Made by a program: the position numbers and the translations under genes. The notes below the pieces were generated by a model, which saw only the letters and a list, made by a program, of their open reading frames with translations, was not told the origin of the DNA and ran no database searches. Shown piece by piece: positions 15,301-28,425 of a stretch of DNA of 64,000 nt. Position 1 is the first letter of the stretch. Each line of letters begins with the position of its first letter. Source of the stretch: Phylloscopus collybita (taxonomy: Eukaryota > Chordata > Aves > Passeriformes > Phylloscopidae); the NCBI GenBank assembly GCA_027886175.1, contig JAJNNQ010000003.1, positions 25,337,501-25,401,500 of the forward strand. The letters are read 5' to 3'.

Positions 15301-18300
15301 AGCTCTGGGCTGCTGCCAGGAAAGGTATTTCAAGGAACTAGCCACGGGGACTCTGCACTGTGCTGGGAGAGTTTCGGCAAGGTGACCAGAAGCTGTTCGC
15401 CAGCACCCGCTTGCCGAGACCGAGTTCGGCTTTCCACATTCTTCCCCGGCTTTCTTTCGCTTCTCCGCACAAGCTGTGGCTGTACCGAAGACGCCGCTGG
15501 CTGTGGTTCCGCGAAGCGCTGCTTTCTGGGCAAAACGCAGCTTCTCGTTCTTGACAGCTCTGCTATGCAGAAGCACAGGAAAGCCGGCAGAGCTGCTCCT
15601 CTAGCTGCTCTAGGCAGAGGCAATTGTAAATCAGCTAGACAGTGATCCGGTTGTGGAAAAGGTAGGAAAGTGGCTGCAAAGCCTTTTGGCTTGCTGGATG
15701 CAGCAGCAAGCACCAGGGCTTCTCTGCACGATGCAAACACAAAACAGAAGCACCTACACGGCGAGAGGAGACTGCCTGACACCTGCTGCACTCAGTACAG
15801 CTCTGGGCTGCTGCCAGGAAAGGTATTTCAAGGAACTAGCCATGGGGACTCTGCACTGTGCTGGGAGAGCTTCTGCAAGGTGACCAGAAGCTGTTCGCCA
15901 GCACCCGCTTGCAGCGACCGAGTTCGCCTTTCCACATTCTTCCCCGGCTCTCTTTCGCTTCTCCGCACAAGCTGCGGCTGTACCGAAGACGCCGCTGGCT
16001 GTGGTTCCGCGAAGCGCTGCTTTCTGGGCAAAACGCAGCTTCTCGTTCTTGACAGCTCTGCTATGCAGAAGCACAGGAAAGCCGGCAGAGCTGCTCCTCT
16101 AGCTGCTCTAGGCAGAGGCAACTGTAAATCAGCTAGACAGTGATCCTGTTGTGGAAAAGGCAGGAAAGTGGCTGCAAAAGCCTTTTGGCTTCCTGGAAGC
16201 AGCAGCAAGCACGAGGGCTTCTCTGCACGCTGCAAACACAAAACAGAAGCACCTACACGGCGAGAGGAGACTGCCTGACACCTGCTGCACTCAGTACAGC
16301 TCTGGGCTGCTGCCAGGAAAGGTATTTCAAGGAACTAGCCACGGGGACTCTGCACTGTGCTGGGAGAGTTTCTACAAGGTGACCAGAAGCTGTTCGCCAG
16401 CACCCGCTTGCCGAGACCGAGTTCGGCTTTCCACATTCTTTCCCGGCTCTCTTTCGCTTCTCCGCACAAGCTGCGGCTGTACCGAAGACGCCACTGGCTG
16501 TAGATCCGCGAAGCGCTGCTTTCTGGGCAAAACGCAGTTTCTCGTTCTTGACAGCTCTGCTATGCAGAAGCACAGGAAAGCCGGCAGAGCTGCTCCTCAA
16601 GCTGCTCTAGGCAGAGGCAACTGTATATCAGCTAGACAGTGATGCTGTTGTGGAAAAGGTAGGAAAGTGGCTGCAAAGCCTTTTGGCTTGCTGGAAGCAG
16701 CAGCAAGCACGAGGGATTCTCTGCACGATGCAAACACAAAACAGAAGCACCTACACGGCGAGAGGAGACTGCCTGACACCTGCTGCACTCAGTACAGCTC
16801 TGGGCTGCTGCTAGGAAAGGTATTTCAAGGAACTAGCCACGGGGACTCTGCACTGTGCTGGGAGAGTTTCTACAAGGTGACCAGAAGCTGTTCGCCAGCA
16901 CCCGCTTGCAGAGACCGAGTTCGGCTTCCCACATTCTTCGCCGGCTCTCTTTCGCTTCTCCGCACAAGCTGCGGCTGTACCGAAGACGCCGCTGGCTGTG
17001 GTTCCGCGAAGCGCTGCTTTCTCGGCAAAACGCAGCTTCTCGTTCTTGACAGCTCTGCTATGCAGAAGCACAGGAAAGCCGGCAGAGCTGCTCCTCTAGC
17101 TGCTCTACGCAGAGATAACTGTAAATCAGCTAGACAGTGCTCCTGTTGTGGAAAAGGTAGGAAAGTGGCTGCAAAGCCTTTTGGCTTGCTGGAAGCAGCA
17201 GCAAGCACCAGGGCTTCTCTGCACGATGCAAACACAAAACAGAAGCACCTACACGGCGAGAGGAGACTGCCTGACACCTGCTGCACTCAGTACAGCTCTG
17301 GGCTGCTGCCAGGAAAGGTATTTCAAGGAACTAGCCACGGGGACTCTGCACTGTGCTGGGAGAGCTTCTGCAAGGTGACCAGAAGCTGTTCGCCAGCACC
17401 CGCTTGCAGCGACCGAGTTCGCCTTTCCACATTCTTCGCCGGCTCTCTTTCGCTTCTCCGCACAAGCTGCGGCTGTACCGAAGACGCCGCTGGCTGTGGT
17501 TCTGCGAAGCGCTGCTTTCTGGGCAAAACGCAGCTTCTCGTTCTTGACAGCTCTGCTATGCAGAAGCACAGGAAAGCCGGCAGAGCTGCTCCTCTAGCTG
17601 CTCTAGGCAGAGGCAACTGTAAATCAGCTAGACAGTGATCCTGTTGTGGAAAAGGTAGGAAAGTGGCTGCAAAAGCCTTTTGGCTTGCTGGAAGCAGCAG
17701 CAAGCACCAGGGCTTCTCTTCACGCTGCAAACACAAAACAGAAGCACCTACACGGCGAGAGGAGACTGCCTGACACCTGCTGCAATCAGTACAGCTCTGG
17801 GCTGCTGCCAGGAAAGGTATTTCAAGGAACTAGCCACGGGGACTCTGCACTGTGCTGGGAGAGTTTCTACAAGGTGACCAGAAGCTGTTCGCCAGCACCC
17901 GCTTGCAGAGACCGAGTTCGGCTTTCCACATTCTTCGCCGGCTCTCTTTCGATTCTCCGCACAAGCTGCGGCTGTACCGAAGACGCCGCTGGCTGTGGTT
18001 CCGCGAAGCGCTGCTTTCTCGGCAAAACGCAGCTTCTCGTTCTTGACAGCTCTGCTATGCAGAAGCACAGGAAAGCCGGCAGAGCTGCTCCTCTAGCTGC
18101 TCTACGCAGAGGCAACTGTAAATCAGCTAGACAGTGATCCTGTTGTGGAAAAGGCAGGAAAGTGGCTGCAAAAGCCTTTTGGCTTCCTGGAAGCAGCAGC
18201 AAGCACGAGGGCTTCTCTGCACGCTGCAAACACAAAACAGAAGCACCTACACGGCGAGAGGAGACTGCCTGACACCTGCTGCACTCAGTACAGCTCTGGG

Positions 18301-19899
18301 CTGCTGCCAGGAAAGGTATTTCAAGGAACTAGCCATGGGGACTCTGCACTGTGCTGGGAGAGCTTCTGCAAGGTGACCAGAAGCTGTTCGCCAGCACCCG
18401 CTTGCAGCGACCGAGTTCGCCTTTCCACATTCTTCCCCGGCTCTCTTTCGCTTCTCCGCACAAGCTGCGGCTGTACCGAAGACGCCGCTGGCTGTGGTTC
18501 TGCGAAGCGCTGCTTTCTGGGCAAAACGCAGCTTCTCGTTCTTGACAGCTCTGCTATGCAGAAGCACAGGAAAGCCGGCAGAGCTGCTCCTCTAGCTGCT
18601 CTAGGCAGAGGCAACTGTAAATCAGCTAGACAGTGATCCTGTTGTGGAAAAGGCAGGAAAGTGGCTGCAAAAGCCTTTTGGCTTCCTGGAAGCAGCAGCA
18701 AGCACCAGGGCTTCTCTGCACGCTGCAAACACAAAACAGAAGCACCTACATGGCGAGAGGAGATTGCCTGACACCTGCTGCACTCAGTACAGCTCTGGGC
18801 TGCTGCCAGGAAAGGTATTTCAAGGAACTAGCCACGGGGACTCTGCACTGTGCTGGGAGAGTTTCGGCAAGGTGACCAGAAGCTGTTCGCCAGCACCGGC
18901 TTGCCGAGACCGAGTTCGGCTTTCCACATTCTTCCCCGGCTTTCTTTCGCTTCTCCGCACAAGCTGTGGCTCTACCGAAGACGCCGCTGGCTGTGGTTCC
19001 GCGAAGCGCTGCTTTCTGGGCAAAACGCAGCTTCTCGTTCTTGACAGCTCTGCTATGCAGAAGCACAGGAAAGCCGGCAGAGCTGCTCCTCTAGCTGCTC
19101 TAGGCAGAGGCAACTGTAAATCAGCTAGACAGTGATCCTGTTGTGGAAAAGGTAGGAAAGTGGCTGCAAAGCCTTTTGGCTTGCTGGAAGCAGCAGCAAG
19201 CACGAGGGCTTCTCTGCACGCTGCAAACACAAAACAGAAGCACCTACACGGCGAGAGGAGACTGCCTGACACCTGCTGCACTCAGTACAGCTCTGGGCTG
19301 CTGCCAGGAAAGGTATTTCAAGGAACTAGCCACGGGGACTCTGCACTGTGCTGGGAGAGTTTCGGCAAGGTGACCAGAAGCTGTTCGCCAGCACCCGCTT
19401 GCCGAGACCGAGTTCGGCTTTCCACATTCTTCCCCGGCTTTCTTTCGCTTCTCCGCACAAGCTGTGGCTGTACCGAAGACGCCGCTGGCTGTGGTTCCGC
19501 GAAGCGCTGCTTTCTGGGCAAAACGCAGCTTCTCGTTCTTGACAGCTCTGCTATGCAGAAGCACAGGAAAGCCGGCAGAGCTGCTCCTCTAGCTGCTCTA
19601 GGCAGAGGCAATTGTAAATCAGCTAGACAGTGATCCGGTTGTGGAAAAGGTAGGAAAGTGGCTGCAAAGCCTTTTGGCTTGCTGGATGCAGCAGCAAGCA
19701 CCAGTGCTTCTCTGCACGATGCAAACACAAAACAGAAGCACCTACACGGCGAGAGGAGACTGCCTGACACCTGCTGCACTCAGTACAGCTCTGGGCTGCT
19801 GCCAGGAAAGGTATTTCAAGGAACTAGCCATGGGGACTCTGCACTGTGCTGGGAGAGCTTCTGCAAGGTGACCAGAAGCTGTTCGCCAGCACCCGCTTG
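12310..19899 (+). repeat. Tandem 8-mer higher-order repeat, period 3,988 bp
   Basis: Roughly 12,310-15,911 matches 16,298-19,899 at a constant offset of 3,988 bp, which is eight monomers. Private variants recur at that offset, such as TCGATTCTCC (13961 and 17949), CTACATGGCG (14757 and 18745) and GATCCGGTTG (15645 and 19633). The match breaks at 15912/19900 (CAGCGACC versus TCGAGACC). Only scattered single-base differences were seen inside, so the duplication is recent. Confidence 0.75.
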
Positions 19900-20960
19900 T
19901 CGAGACCGAGTTCGGCTTTCCACATTCTTCTCCGGCTCTCTTTCGCTTCTCCGCACAAGCTGCGGCTGTACCGAAGACGCCGCTGGCTGTGGTTCCGCGA
20001 AGCGCTGCTTTCTCGGCAAAACGCAGCTTCTCGTTCTTGACAGCTCTGCTATGCAGAAGCACAGGAAAGCCGGCAGAGCTGCTCCTCTAGCTGCTCTACG
20101 CAGAGGAAACTGTAAATCAGCTAGACAGTGATCCTGTTGTGGAAAAGGCAGGAAAGTGGCTGCAAAAGCCTTTTGGCTTCCTGGAAGCAGCAGCAAGCAC
20201 GAGGGCTTCTCTGCACGCTGCAAACACAAAACAGAAGCACCTACACGGCGAGAGGAGACTGCCTGACACCTGCTGCACTCAGTACAGCTCTGGGCTGCTG
20301 CCAGGAAAGGTATTTCAAGGAACTAGCCACGGGGACTCTGCACTGTGCTGGGAGAGTTTCGGCAAGGTGACCAGAAGCTGTTCGCCAGCACCCGCTTGCC
20401 GAGACCGAGTTCGGCTTTCCACATTCTTCCCCGGCTTTCTTTCGCTTCTCCGCACAAGCTGCGGCTGTACCGAAGATGCCGCTGGCTGTGGTTCCGCGAA
20501 GCGCTGCTTTCTGGGCAAAACGCAGCTTCTCGTTCTTGACAGCTCTGCTATGCAGAAGCACAGGAAAGCCGGCAGAGCTGCTCCTCTAGCTGCTCTAGGC
20601 AGAGGCAACTGTAAATCAGCTAGAGAGTGATCCTGTTGTGGAAAAGGTAGGAAAGTGGCTGCAAAGCCTTTTGGCTTGCTGGAAGCAGCAGCAAGCACGA
20701 GGGCTTCTCTGCACAATGCAAACACAAAACAGAAGCACCTACACGGCGAGAGGAGACTGCCTGACACCTGCTGCACTCAGTACAGCTCTGGGCTGCTGCC
20801 AGGAAAGGTATTTCAAGGAACTAGCCACGGGGACTCTGCACTGTGCTGGGAGAGTTTCTACAAGGTGACCAGAAGCTGTTCGCCAGCACCCGCTTGCAGA
20901 GACCGAGTTCGGCTTTCCACATTCTTCGCCGGCTCTCTTTCGCTTCTCCGCACAAGCTGC

Positions 20961-21452
20961 TGTTGCCATTTTGATTCAATAAACTATACTGAACTGTATT
21001 AAGGGGATAGCAAAACATCAATAGTTGACATTGGTAGTAGTTATGCTAAGGCTTGATAGGCCTCATGTAACCTGTAGATGAACTGTTCTAGTAGATTTTG
21101 CAATATAAGCAATGTAACTAAAAAGATAATTATTTATCTCTTAGGAATGTAGCTTATCTTAGGGAGGATATAAGAGATAATTACTTATCGTAAAGAATGT
21201 ATGTTTATCTTAAGGAGGATACCTTTTTGGCAGGACATTTAAATGTCAAAGAAGAACTTGTACCAAGTAGTGAAAGTGAAGCAAGAATTGGTTAAGATGA
21301 AGAAATCATGTAAAGAAACGTATAAAAACCCTGTGATTTCTCTGTGAGTTGGGGGCTCTGTCTTTGGACACTAGTCCACAGGCTCCCGGGCCCTCAATAA
21401 AGCACCGCATAAACGACTTCGGTTGTTTGTGTTTTCTTCGGATCGGGCAACA
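20961..21452 (+). repeat. Solo LTR 1 (492 bp) within the satellite
   Basis: The copy is full length, TGTTGCC...GGCAACA, with CTGC at 20957-20960 and 21453-21456. It has T at the position where the provirus 3' LTR has A (8521), and otherwise matches by eye. TATA and AATAAA signals are retained. No internal retroviral sequence remains, as expected after LTR-LTR recombination. Confidence 0.97.
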
Positions 21453-22951
21453 CTGCGGCTGTACCGAAGACGCCGCTGGCTGTGGTTCCGCGAAGCGCTG
21501 CTTTCTCGGCAAAACGCAGCTTCTCGTTCTTGACAGTTCTGCTATGCAGAAGCACAGGAAAGCCGGCAGAGCTGCTCCTCTAGCTGCTCTAGGCAGAGGC
21601 AACTGTAAATCAGCTAGACAGTGATCCTGTTGTGGAAAAGGTAGGAAAGTGGCTGCAAAGCCTTTTGGCTTGCTGGAAGCAGCAGCAAGCACGAGGGCTT
21701 CTCTGCACGCTGCAAACACAAAACAGAAGCACCTACACGGCGAGAGGAGACTGCCTGACACCTGCTGCACTCAGTACAGCTCTGGGCTGCTGCCAGGAAA
21801 GGTATTTCAAGGAACTAGCCACGGGGACTCTGCACTGTGCTGGGAGAGTTTCTACAAGGTGACCAGAAGCTGTTCGCCAGCACCCGCTTGCCGAGACCGA
21901 GGTCGGCTTTCCACATTCTTCGCCGGCTCTCTTTCGCTTCTCCGCACAAGCTGCGGCTGTACCGAAGACGCCGCTGGCTGTGGTTCCGCGAAACGCTGCT
22001 TTCTGGGCAAAACGCAGCTTCTCGTTCTTGACAGCTCTGCTATGCAGAAGCACAGGAAAGCCGGCAGAGCTGCTCCTCTAGCTGCTCTAGGCAGAGGCAA
22101 CTGTAAATCAGCTAGACAGTGATCCTGTTGTGGAAAAGGTAGGAAAGTGGCTGCAAAAGCGTTTTGGCTTGCTGGAAGCAGCAGCAAGACGAGGGCTTCT
22201 CTGCACGATGCAAACACAAAACAGAAGCACCTACACGGCGAGAGGAGACTGCCTGACATCTGCTGCACTCAGTACAGCTCTGGGCTGCTGCCAGGAAAGG
22301 TATTTCAAGGAACTAGCCACGGGGACTCTGCACTGTGCTGGGAGAGTTTCTACAAGGTGACCAGAAGCTGTTCGCCAGCACCCGCTTGCAGCGACCGAGT
22401 TCGGCTTTCCACATTCTTCCCCGGCTCTCTTTCGCTTCTCCGCACAAGCTGCGGCTGTACCGAAGACGCCGCTGGCTGTGGTTCCGCGAAGCGCTGCTTT
22501 CTGGGCAAAACGCAGCTTCTCGTTCTTGACAGCTCTGCTATGCAGAAGCACAGGAAAGCCGGCAGAGCTGCTCCTCTAGCTGCTCTAGGCAGAGGCAACT
22601 GTAAATCAGCTAGACAGTGATCCTGTTGTGGAAAAGGCAGGAAAGTGGCTGCAAAAGCCTTTTGGCTTCCTGGAAGCAGCAGCAAGCACCACGGCTTCTC
22701 TGCACGCTGCAAACACAAAACAGAAGCACCTACACGGCGAGAGGAGACTGCCTGACACCTGCTGCAATCAGTACAGCTCTGGGCTGCTGCCAGGAAAGGT
22801 ATTTCAAGGAACTAGCCACGGGGACTCTGCACTGTGCTGGGAGAGTTTCTACAAGGTGACCAGAAGCTGTTCGCCAGCACCCGCTTGCAGAGACCGAGTT
22901 CGGCTTTCCACATTCTTCGCCGGCTCTCTTTCGCTTCTCCGCACAAGCTGC
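21453..22951 (+). repeat. Satellite block B: 3 monomers between solo LTRs 1 and 2
   Basis: 1,495 bp plus the 4-bp duplication. The first monomer carries the T of GACAGTTCTGC that marks monomers just right of every solo LTR. The second carries GACCGAGGTCGG. The third is a GCAAAAGCCTTTTGGCTTCC type. Confidence 0.95.
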
Positions 22952-23443
22952 TGTTGCCATTTTGATTCAATAAACTATACTGAACTGTATTAAGGGGATA
23001 GCAAAACATCAATAGTTGACATTGGTAGTAGTTATGCTAAGGCTTGATAGGCCTCATGTAACCTGTAGATGAACTGTTCTAGTAGATTTTGCAATATAAG
23101 CAATGTAACTAAAAAGATAATTATTTATCTCTTAGGAATGTAGCTTATCTTAGGGAGGATATAAGAGATAATTACTTATCGTAAAGAATGTATGTTTATC
23201 TTAAGGAGGATACCTTTTTGGCAGGACATTTAAATGTCTAAGAAGAACTTGTACCAAGTAGTGAAAGTGAAGCAAGAATTGGTTAAGATGAAGAAATCAT
23301 GTAAAGAAACGTATAAAAACCCTGTGATTTCTCTGTGAGTTGGGGGCTCTGTCTTTGGACACTAGTCCACAGGCTCCCGGGCCCTCAATAAAGCACCGCA
23401 TAAACGACTTCGGTTGTTTGTGTTTTCTTCGGATCGGGCAACA
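22952..23443 (+). repeat. Solo LTR 2 (492 bp)
   Basis: CTGC lies on both sides (22948-22951 and 23444-23447). It differs from solo LTR 1 by an A-to-T change at 23239, so the copies have begun to diverge. Confidence 0.97.
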
Positions 23444-26400
23444 CTGCGGCTGTACCGAAGACGCCGCTGGCTGTGGTTCCGCGAAGCGCTGCTTTCTCGG
23501 CAAAACGCAGCTTCTCGTTCTTGACAGTTCTGCTATGCAGAAGCACAGGAAAGCCGGCAGAGCTGCTCCTCTAGCTGCTCTAGGCAGAGGCAACTGTAAA
23601 TCAGCTAGACAGTGATCCTGTTGTGGAAAAGGTAGGAAAGTGGCTGCAAAGCCTTTTGGCTTGCTGGAAGCAGCAGCAAGCACGAGGGCTTCTCTGCACG
23701 CTGCAAACACAAAACAGAAGCACCTACACGGCGAGAGGAGACTGCCTGACACCTGCTGCACTCAGTACAGCTCTGGGCTGCTGCCAGGAAAGGTATTTCA
23801 AGGAACTAGCCACGGGGACTCTGCACTGTGCTGGGAGAGTTTCTACAAGGTGACCAGAAGCTGTTCGCCAGCACCCGCTTGCCGAGACCGAGGTCGGCTT
23901 TCCACATTCTTCGCCGGCTCTCTTTCGCTTCTCCGCACAAGCTGCGGCTGTACCGAAGACGCCGCTGGCTGTGGTTCCGCGAAACGCTGCTTTCTGGGCA
24001 AAACGCAGCTTCTCGTTCTTGACAGCTCTGCTATGCAGAAGCACAGGAAAGCCGGCAGAGCTGCTCCTCTAGCTGCTCTAGGCAGAGGCAACTGTAAATC
24101 AGCTAGACAGTGATCCTGTTGTGGAAAAGGTAGGAAAGTGGCTGCAAAAGCGTTTTGGCTTGCTGGAAGCAGCAGCAAGACGAGGGCTTCTCTGCACGAT
24201 GCAAACACAAAACAGAAGCACCTACACGGCGAGAGGAGACTGCCTGACATCTGCTGCACTCAGTACAGCTCTGGGCTGCTGCCAGGAAAGGTATTTCAAG
24301 GAACTAGCCACGGGGACTCTGCACTGTGCTGGGAGAGTTTCTACAAGGTGACCAGAAGCTGTTCGCCAGCACCCGCTTGCAGCGACCGAGTTTGGCTTTC
24401 CACATTCTTCCCCGGCTCTCTTTCGCTTCTCCGCACAAGCTGCGGCTGTACCGAAGACGCCGCTGGCTGTGGTTCCGCGAAGCGCTGCTTTCTGGGCAAA
24501 ACGCAGCTTCTCGTTCTTGACAGCTCTGCTATGCAGAAGCACAGGAAAGCCGGCAGAGCTGCTCCTCTAGCTGCTCTAGGCAGAGGCAACTGTAAATCAG
24601 CTAGACAGTGATCCTGTTGTGGAAAAGGCAGGAAAGTGGCTGCAAAAGCCTTTTGGCTTCCTGGAAGCAGCAGCAAGCACCACGGCTTCTCTGCACGCTG
24701 CAAACACAAAACAGAAGCACCTACACGGCGAGAGGAGACTGCCTGACACCTGCTGCAATCAGTACAGCTCTGGGCTGCTGCCAGGAAAGGTATTTCAAGG
24801 AACTAGCCACGGGGACTCTGCACTGTGCTGGGAGAGTTTCTACAAGGTGACCAGAAGCTGTTCGCCAGCACCCGCTTGCCGAGACCGAGTTCGGCTTTCC
24901 ACATTCTTCCCCGGCTCTCTTTCGCTTCTCCGCACAAGCTGCGGCTGTACCGAAGACGCCACTGGCTGTAGATCCGCGAAGCGCTGCTTTCTGGGCAAAA
25001 CGCAGTTTCTCGTTCTTGACAGCTCTGCTATGCAGAAGCACAGGAAAGCCGGCAGAGCTGCTCCTCAAGCTGCTCTAGGCAGAGGCAACTGTATATCAGC
25101 TAGACAGTGATGCTGTTGTGGAAAAGGTAGGAAAGTGGCTGCAAAGCCTTTTGGCTTGCTGGAAGCAGCAGCAAGCACGAGGGCTTCTCTGCACGATGCA
25201 AACACAAAACAGAAGCACCTACACGGCGAGAGGAGACTGCCTGACACCTGCTGCACTCAGTACAGCTCTGGGCTGCTGCTAGGAAAGGTATTTCAAGGAA
25301 CTAGCCACGGGGACTCTGCACTGTGCTGGGAGAGTTTCTACAAGGTGACCAGAAGCTGTTCGCCAGCACCCGCTTGCAGAGACCGAGTTCGGCTTTCCAC
25401 ATTCTTCGCCGGCTCTCTTTCGCTTCTCCGCACAAGCTGCGGCTGTACCGAAGACGCCGCTGGCTGTGGTTCCGCGAAGCGCTGCTTTCTCGGCAAAACG
25501 CAGCTTCTCGTTCTTGACAGCTCTGCTATGCAGAAGCACAGGAAAGCCGGCAGAGCTGCTCCTCTAGCTGCTCTACGCAGAGATAACTGTAAATCAGCTA
25601 GACAGTGCTCCTGTTGTGGAAAAGGTAGGAAAGTGGCTGCAAAGCCTTTTGGCTTGCTGGAAGCAGCAGCAAGCACCAGGGCTTCTCTGCACGATGCAAA
25701 CACAAAACAGAAGCACCTACACGGCGAGAGGAGACTGCCTGACACCTGCTGCACTCAGTACAGCTCTGGGCTGCTGCCAGGAAAGGTATTTCAAGGAACT
25801 AGCCACGGGGACTCTGCACTGTGCTGGGAGAGTTTCGGCAAGGTGACCAGAAGCTGTTCGCCAGCACCCGCTTGCCGAGACCGAGTTCGGCTTTCCACAT
25901 TCTTCCCCGGCTTTCTTTCGCTTCTCCGCACAAGGTGTGGCTGTACCGAAGACGCCGCTGGCTGTGGTTCCGCGAAACGCTGCTTTCTCGGCAAAACGCA
26001 GCTTCTCGTTCTTGACAGCTCTGCTATGCAGAAGCACAGGAAAGCCGGCAGAGCTGCTCCTCTAGCTGCTCTAGGCAGAGGCAACTGTAAATCAGCTAGA
26101 CAGTGATCCTGTTGTGGAAAAGGCAGGAAAGTGGCTGCAAAAGCCTTTTGGCTTCCTGGAAGCAGCAGCAAGCACGAGGGCTTCTCTGCACGCTGCAAAC
26201 ACAAAACAGAAGCACCTACACGGCGAGAGGAGACTGCCTGACACCTGCTGCACTCAGTACAGCTCTGGGCTGCTGCCAGGAAAGGTATTTCAAGGAACTA
26301 GCCATGGGGACTCTGCACTGTGCTGGGAGAGCTTCTGCAAGGTGACCAGAAGCTGTTCGCCAGCACCCGCTTGCAGCGACCGAGTTCGCCTTTCCACATT

Positions 26401-27933
26401 CTTCCCCGGCTCTCTTTCGCTTCTCCGCACAAGCTGCGGCTGTACCGAAGACGCCGCTGGCTGTGGTTCTGCGAAGCGCTGCTTTCTGGGCAAAACGCAG
26501 CTTCTCGTTCTTGACAGCTCTGCTATGCAGAAGCACAGGAAAGCCGGCAGAGCTGCTCCTCTAGCTGCTCTAGGCAGAGGCAACTGTAAATCAGCTAGAC
26601 AGTGATCCTGTTGTGGAAAAGGTAGGAAAGTGGCTGCAAAAGCGTTTTGGCTTGCTGGAAGCAGCAGCAAGCACCAGGGCTTCTCTGCACGCTGCAAACA
26701 CAAAACAGAAGCACCTACACGGCGAGAGGAGACTGCCTGACACCTGCTGCAATCAGTACAGCTCTGGGCTGCTGCCAGGAAAGGTATTTCAAGGAACTAG
26801 CCACGGGGACTCTGCACTGTGCTGGGAGAGTTTCTACAAGGTGACCAGAAGCTGTTCGCCAGCACCCGCTTGCAGAGACCGAGTTCGGCTTTCCACATTC
26901 TTCGCCGGCTCTCTTTCGCTTCTCCGCACAAGCTGCGGCTGTACCGAAGACGCCGCTGGCTGTGGTTCCGCGAAGCGCTGCTGTCTCGGCAAAACGCAGC
27001 TTCTCGTTCTTGACAGCTCTGCTATGCAGAAGCACAGGAAAGCCGGCAGAGCTGCTCCTCTAGCTGCTCTAGGCAGAGGCAACTGTAAATCAGCTAGACA
27101 GTGATCCTGTTGTGGAAAAGGCAGGAAAGTGGCTGCAAAAGCCTTTTGGCTTCCTGGAAGCAGCAGCAAGCACCAGGGCTTCTCTGCACGCTGCAAACAC
27201 AAAACAGAAGCAGCTACATGGCGAGAGGAGATTGCCTGACACCTGCTGCACTCAGTACAGCTCTGGGCTGCTGCCAGGAAAGGTATTTCAAGGAACTAGC
27301 CACGGGGACTCTGCACTGTGCTGGGAGAGTTTCGGCAAGGTGACCAGAAGCTGTTCGCCAGCACCCGCTTGCCGAGACCGAGTTCGGCTTTCCACATTCT
27401 TCCCCGGCTTTCTTTCGCTTCTCCGCACAAGCTGTGGCTCTACCGAAGACGCCGCTGGCTGTGGTTCCGCGAAGCGCTGCTTTCTGGGCAAAACGCAGCT
27501 TCTCGTTCTTGACAGCTCTGCTATGCAGAAGCACAGGAAAGCCGGCAGAGCTGCTCCTCTAGCTGCTCTATTCAGAGGCAACTGTAAATCAGCTAGACAG
27601 TGATCCTGTTGTGGAAAAGGTAGGAAAGTGGCTGCAAAGCCTTTTGGCTTGCTGGAAGCAGCAGCAAGCACGAGGGCTTCTCTGCACGCTGCAAACACAA
27701 AACAGAAGCACCTACACGGCGAGAGGAGACTGCCTGACACCTGCTGCACTCAGTACAGCTCTGGGCTGCTGCCAGGAAAGGTATTTCAAGGAACTAGCCA
27801 CGGGGACTCTGCACTGTGCTGGGAGAGTTTCTACAAGGTGACCAGAAGCTGTTCGCCAGCACCCGCTTGCAGAGACCGAGTTCGGCTTTCCACATTCTTC
27901 GCCGGCTCTCTTTCGCTTCTCCGCACAAGCTGC
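23444..27933 (+). repeat. Satellite block C: 9 monomers between solo LTRs 2 and 3
   Basis: 4,486 bp plus CTGC. It starts with the same three monomer types as block B, then continues with types shared with block A (the TGATGCTGTTG junction near 25108 and the AGATAACTG monomer near 25580). Confidence 0.95.
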
Positions 27934-28425
27934 TGTTGCCATTTTGATTCAATAAACTATACTGAACTGTATTAAGGGGATAGCAAAACATCAATAGTTG
28001 ACATTGGTAGTAGTTATGCTAAGGCTTGATAGGCCTCATGTAACCTGTAGATGAACTGTTCTAGTAGATTTTGCAATATAAGCAATGTAACTAAAAAGAT
28101 AATTATTTATCTCTTAGGAATGTAGCTTATCTTAGGGAGGATATAAGAGATAATTACTTATCGTAAAGAATGTATGTTTATCTTAAGGAGGATACCTTTT
28201 TGGCAGGACATTTAAATGTCAAAGAAGAACTTGTACCAAGTAGTGAAAGTGAAGCAAGAATTGGTTAAGATGAAGAAATCATGTAAAGAAACGTATAAAA
28301 ACCCTGTGATTTCTCTGTGAGTTGGGGGCTCTGTCTTTGGACACTAGTCCACAGGCTCCCGGGCCCTCAATAAAGCACCGCATAAACGACTTCGGTTGTT
28401 TGTGTTTTCTTCGGATCGGGCAACA
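27934..28425 (+). repeat. Solo LTR 3 (492 bp)
   Basis: Flanked by CTGC at 27930-27933 and 28426-28429. No difference from solo LTR 1 was seen. Confidence 0.97.

Larger units (their letters stand above)
8994..20960 (+). repeat. Satellite array block A: 24 monomers of 498-499 bp
   Basis: The block is head-to-tail from the provirus to the first solo LTR, with the monomer boundary set at the LTR target site (monomer 1 is 8994-9491, monomer 2 starts at 9492, monomer 3 at 9990, monomer 4 at 10489). Length differences come mostly from GCAAAGCC versus GCAAAAGCC. A monomer is about 55-60% GC. It has a CpG-dense part around the LTR target site and an AC-rich part (ACACAAAACAGAAGCACC). Higher-order structure is visible: a 4-mer with period 1,994 bp (near 9.7-13.6 kb) and an 8-mer with period 3,988 bp. 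Monomer 1 has a private A in GACGCCGATGG. No host gene is seen. Confidence 0.96.
20961..24879 (+). repeat. Tandem duplication of an LTR plus three-monomer unit, period 1,991 bp
   Basis: 20961-22888 and 22952-24879 align at a constant offset of 1,991 bp with only a few single-base differences (for example A/T at 23239 and C/T in GAGTTYGG near 24392). It is the shortest LTR-containing unit in the window and shows directly that LTR and monomers were copied together. Confidence 0.85.
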
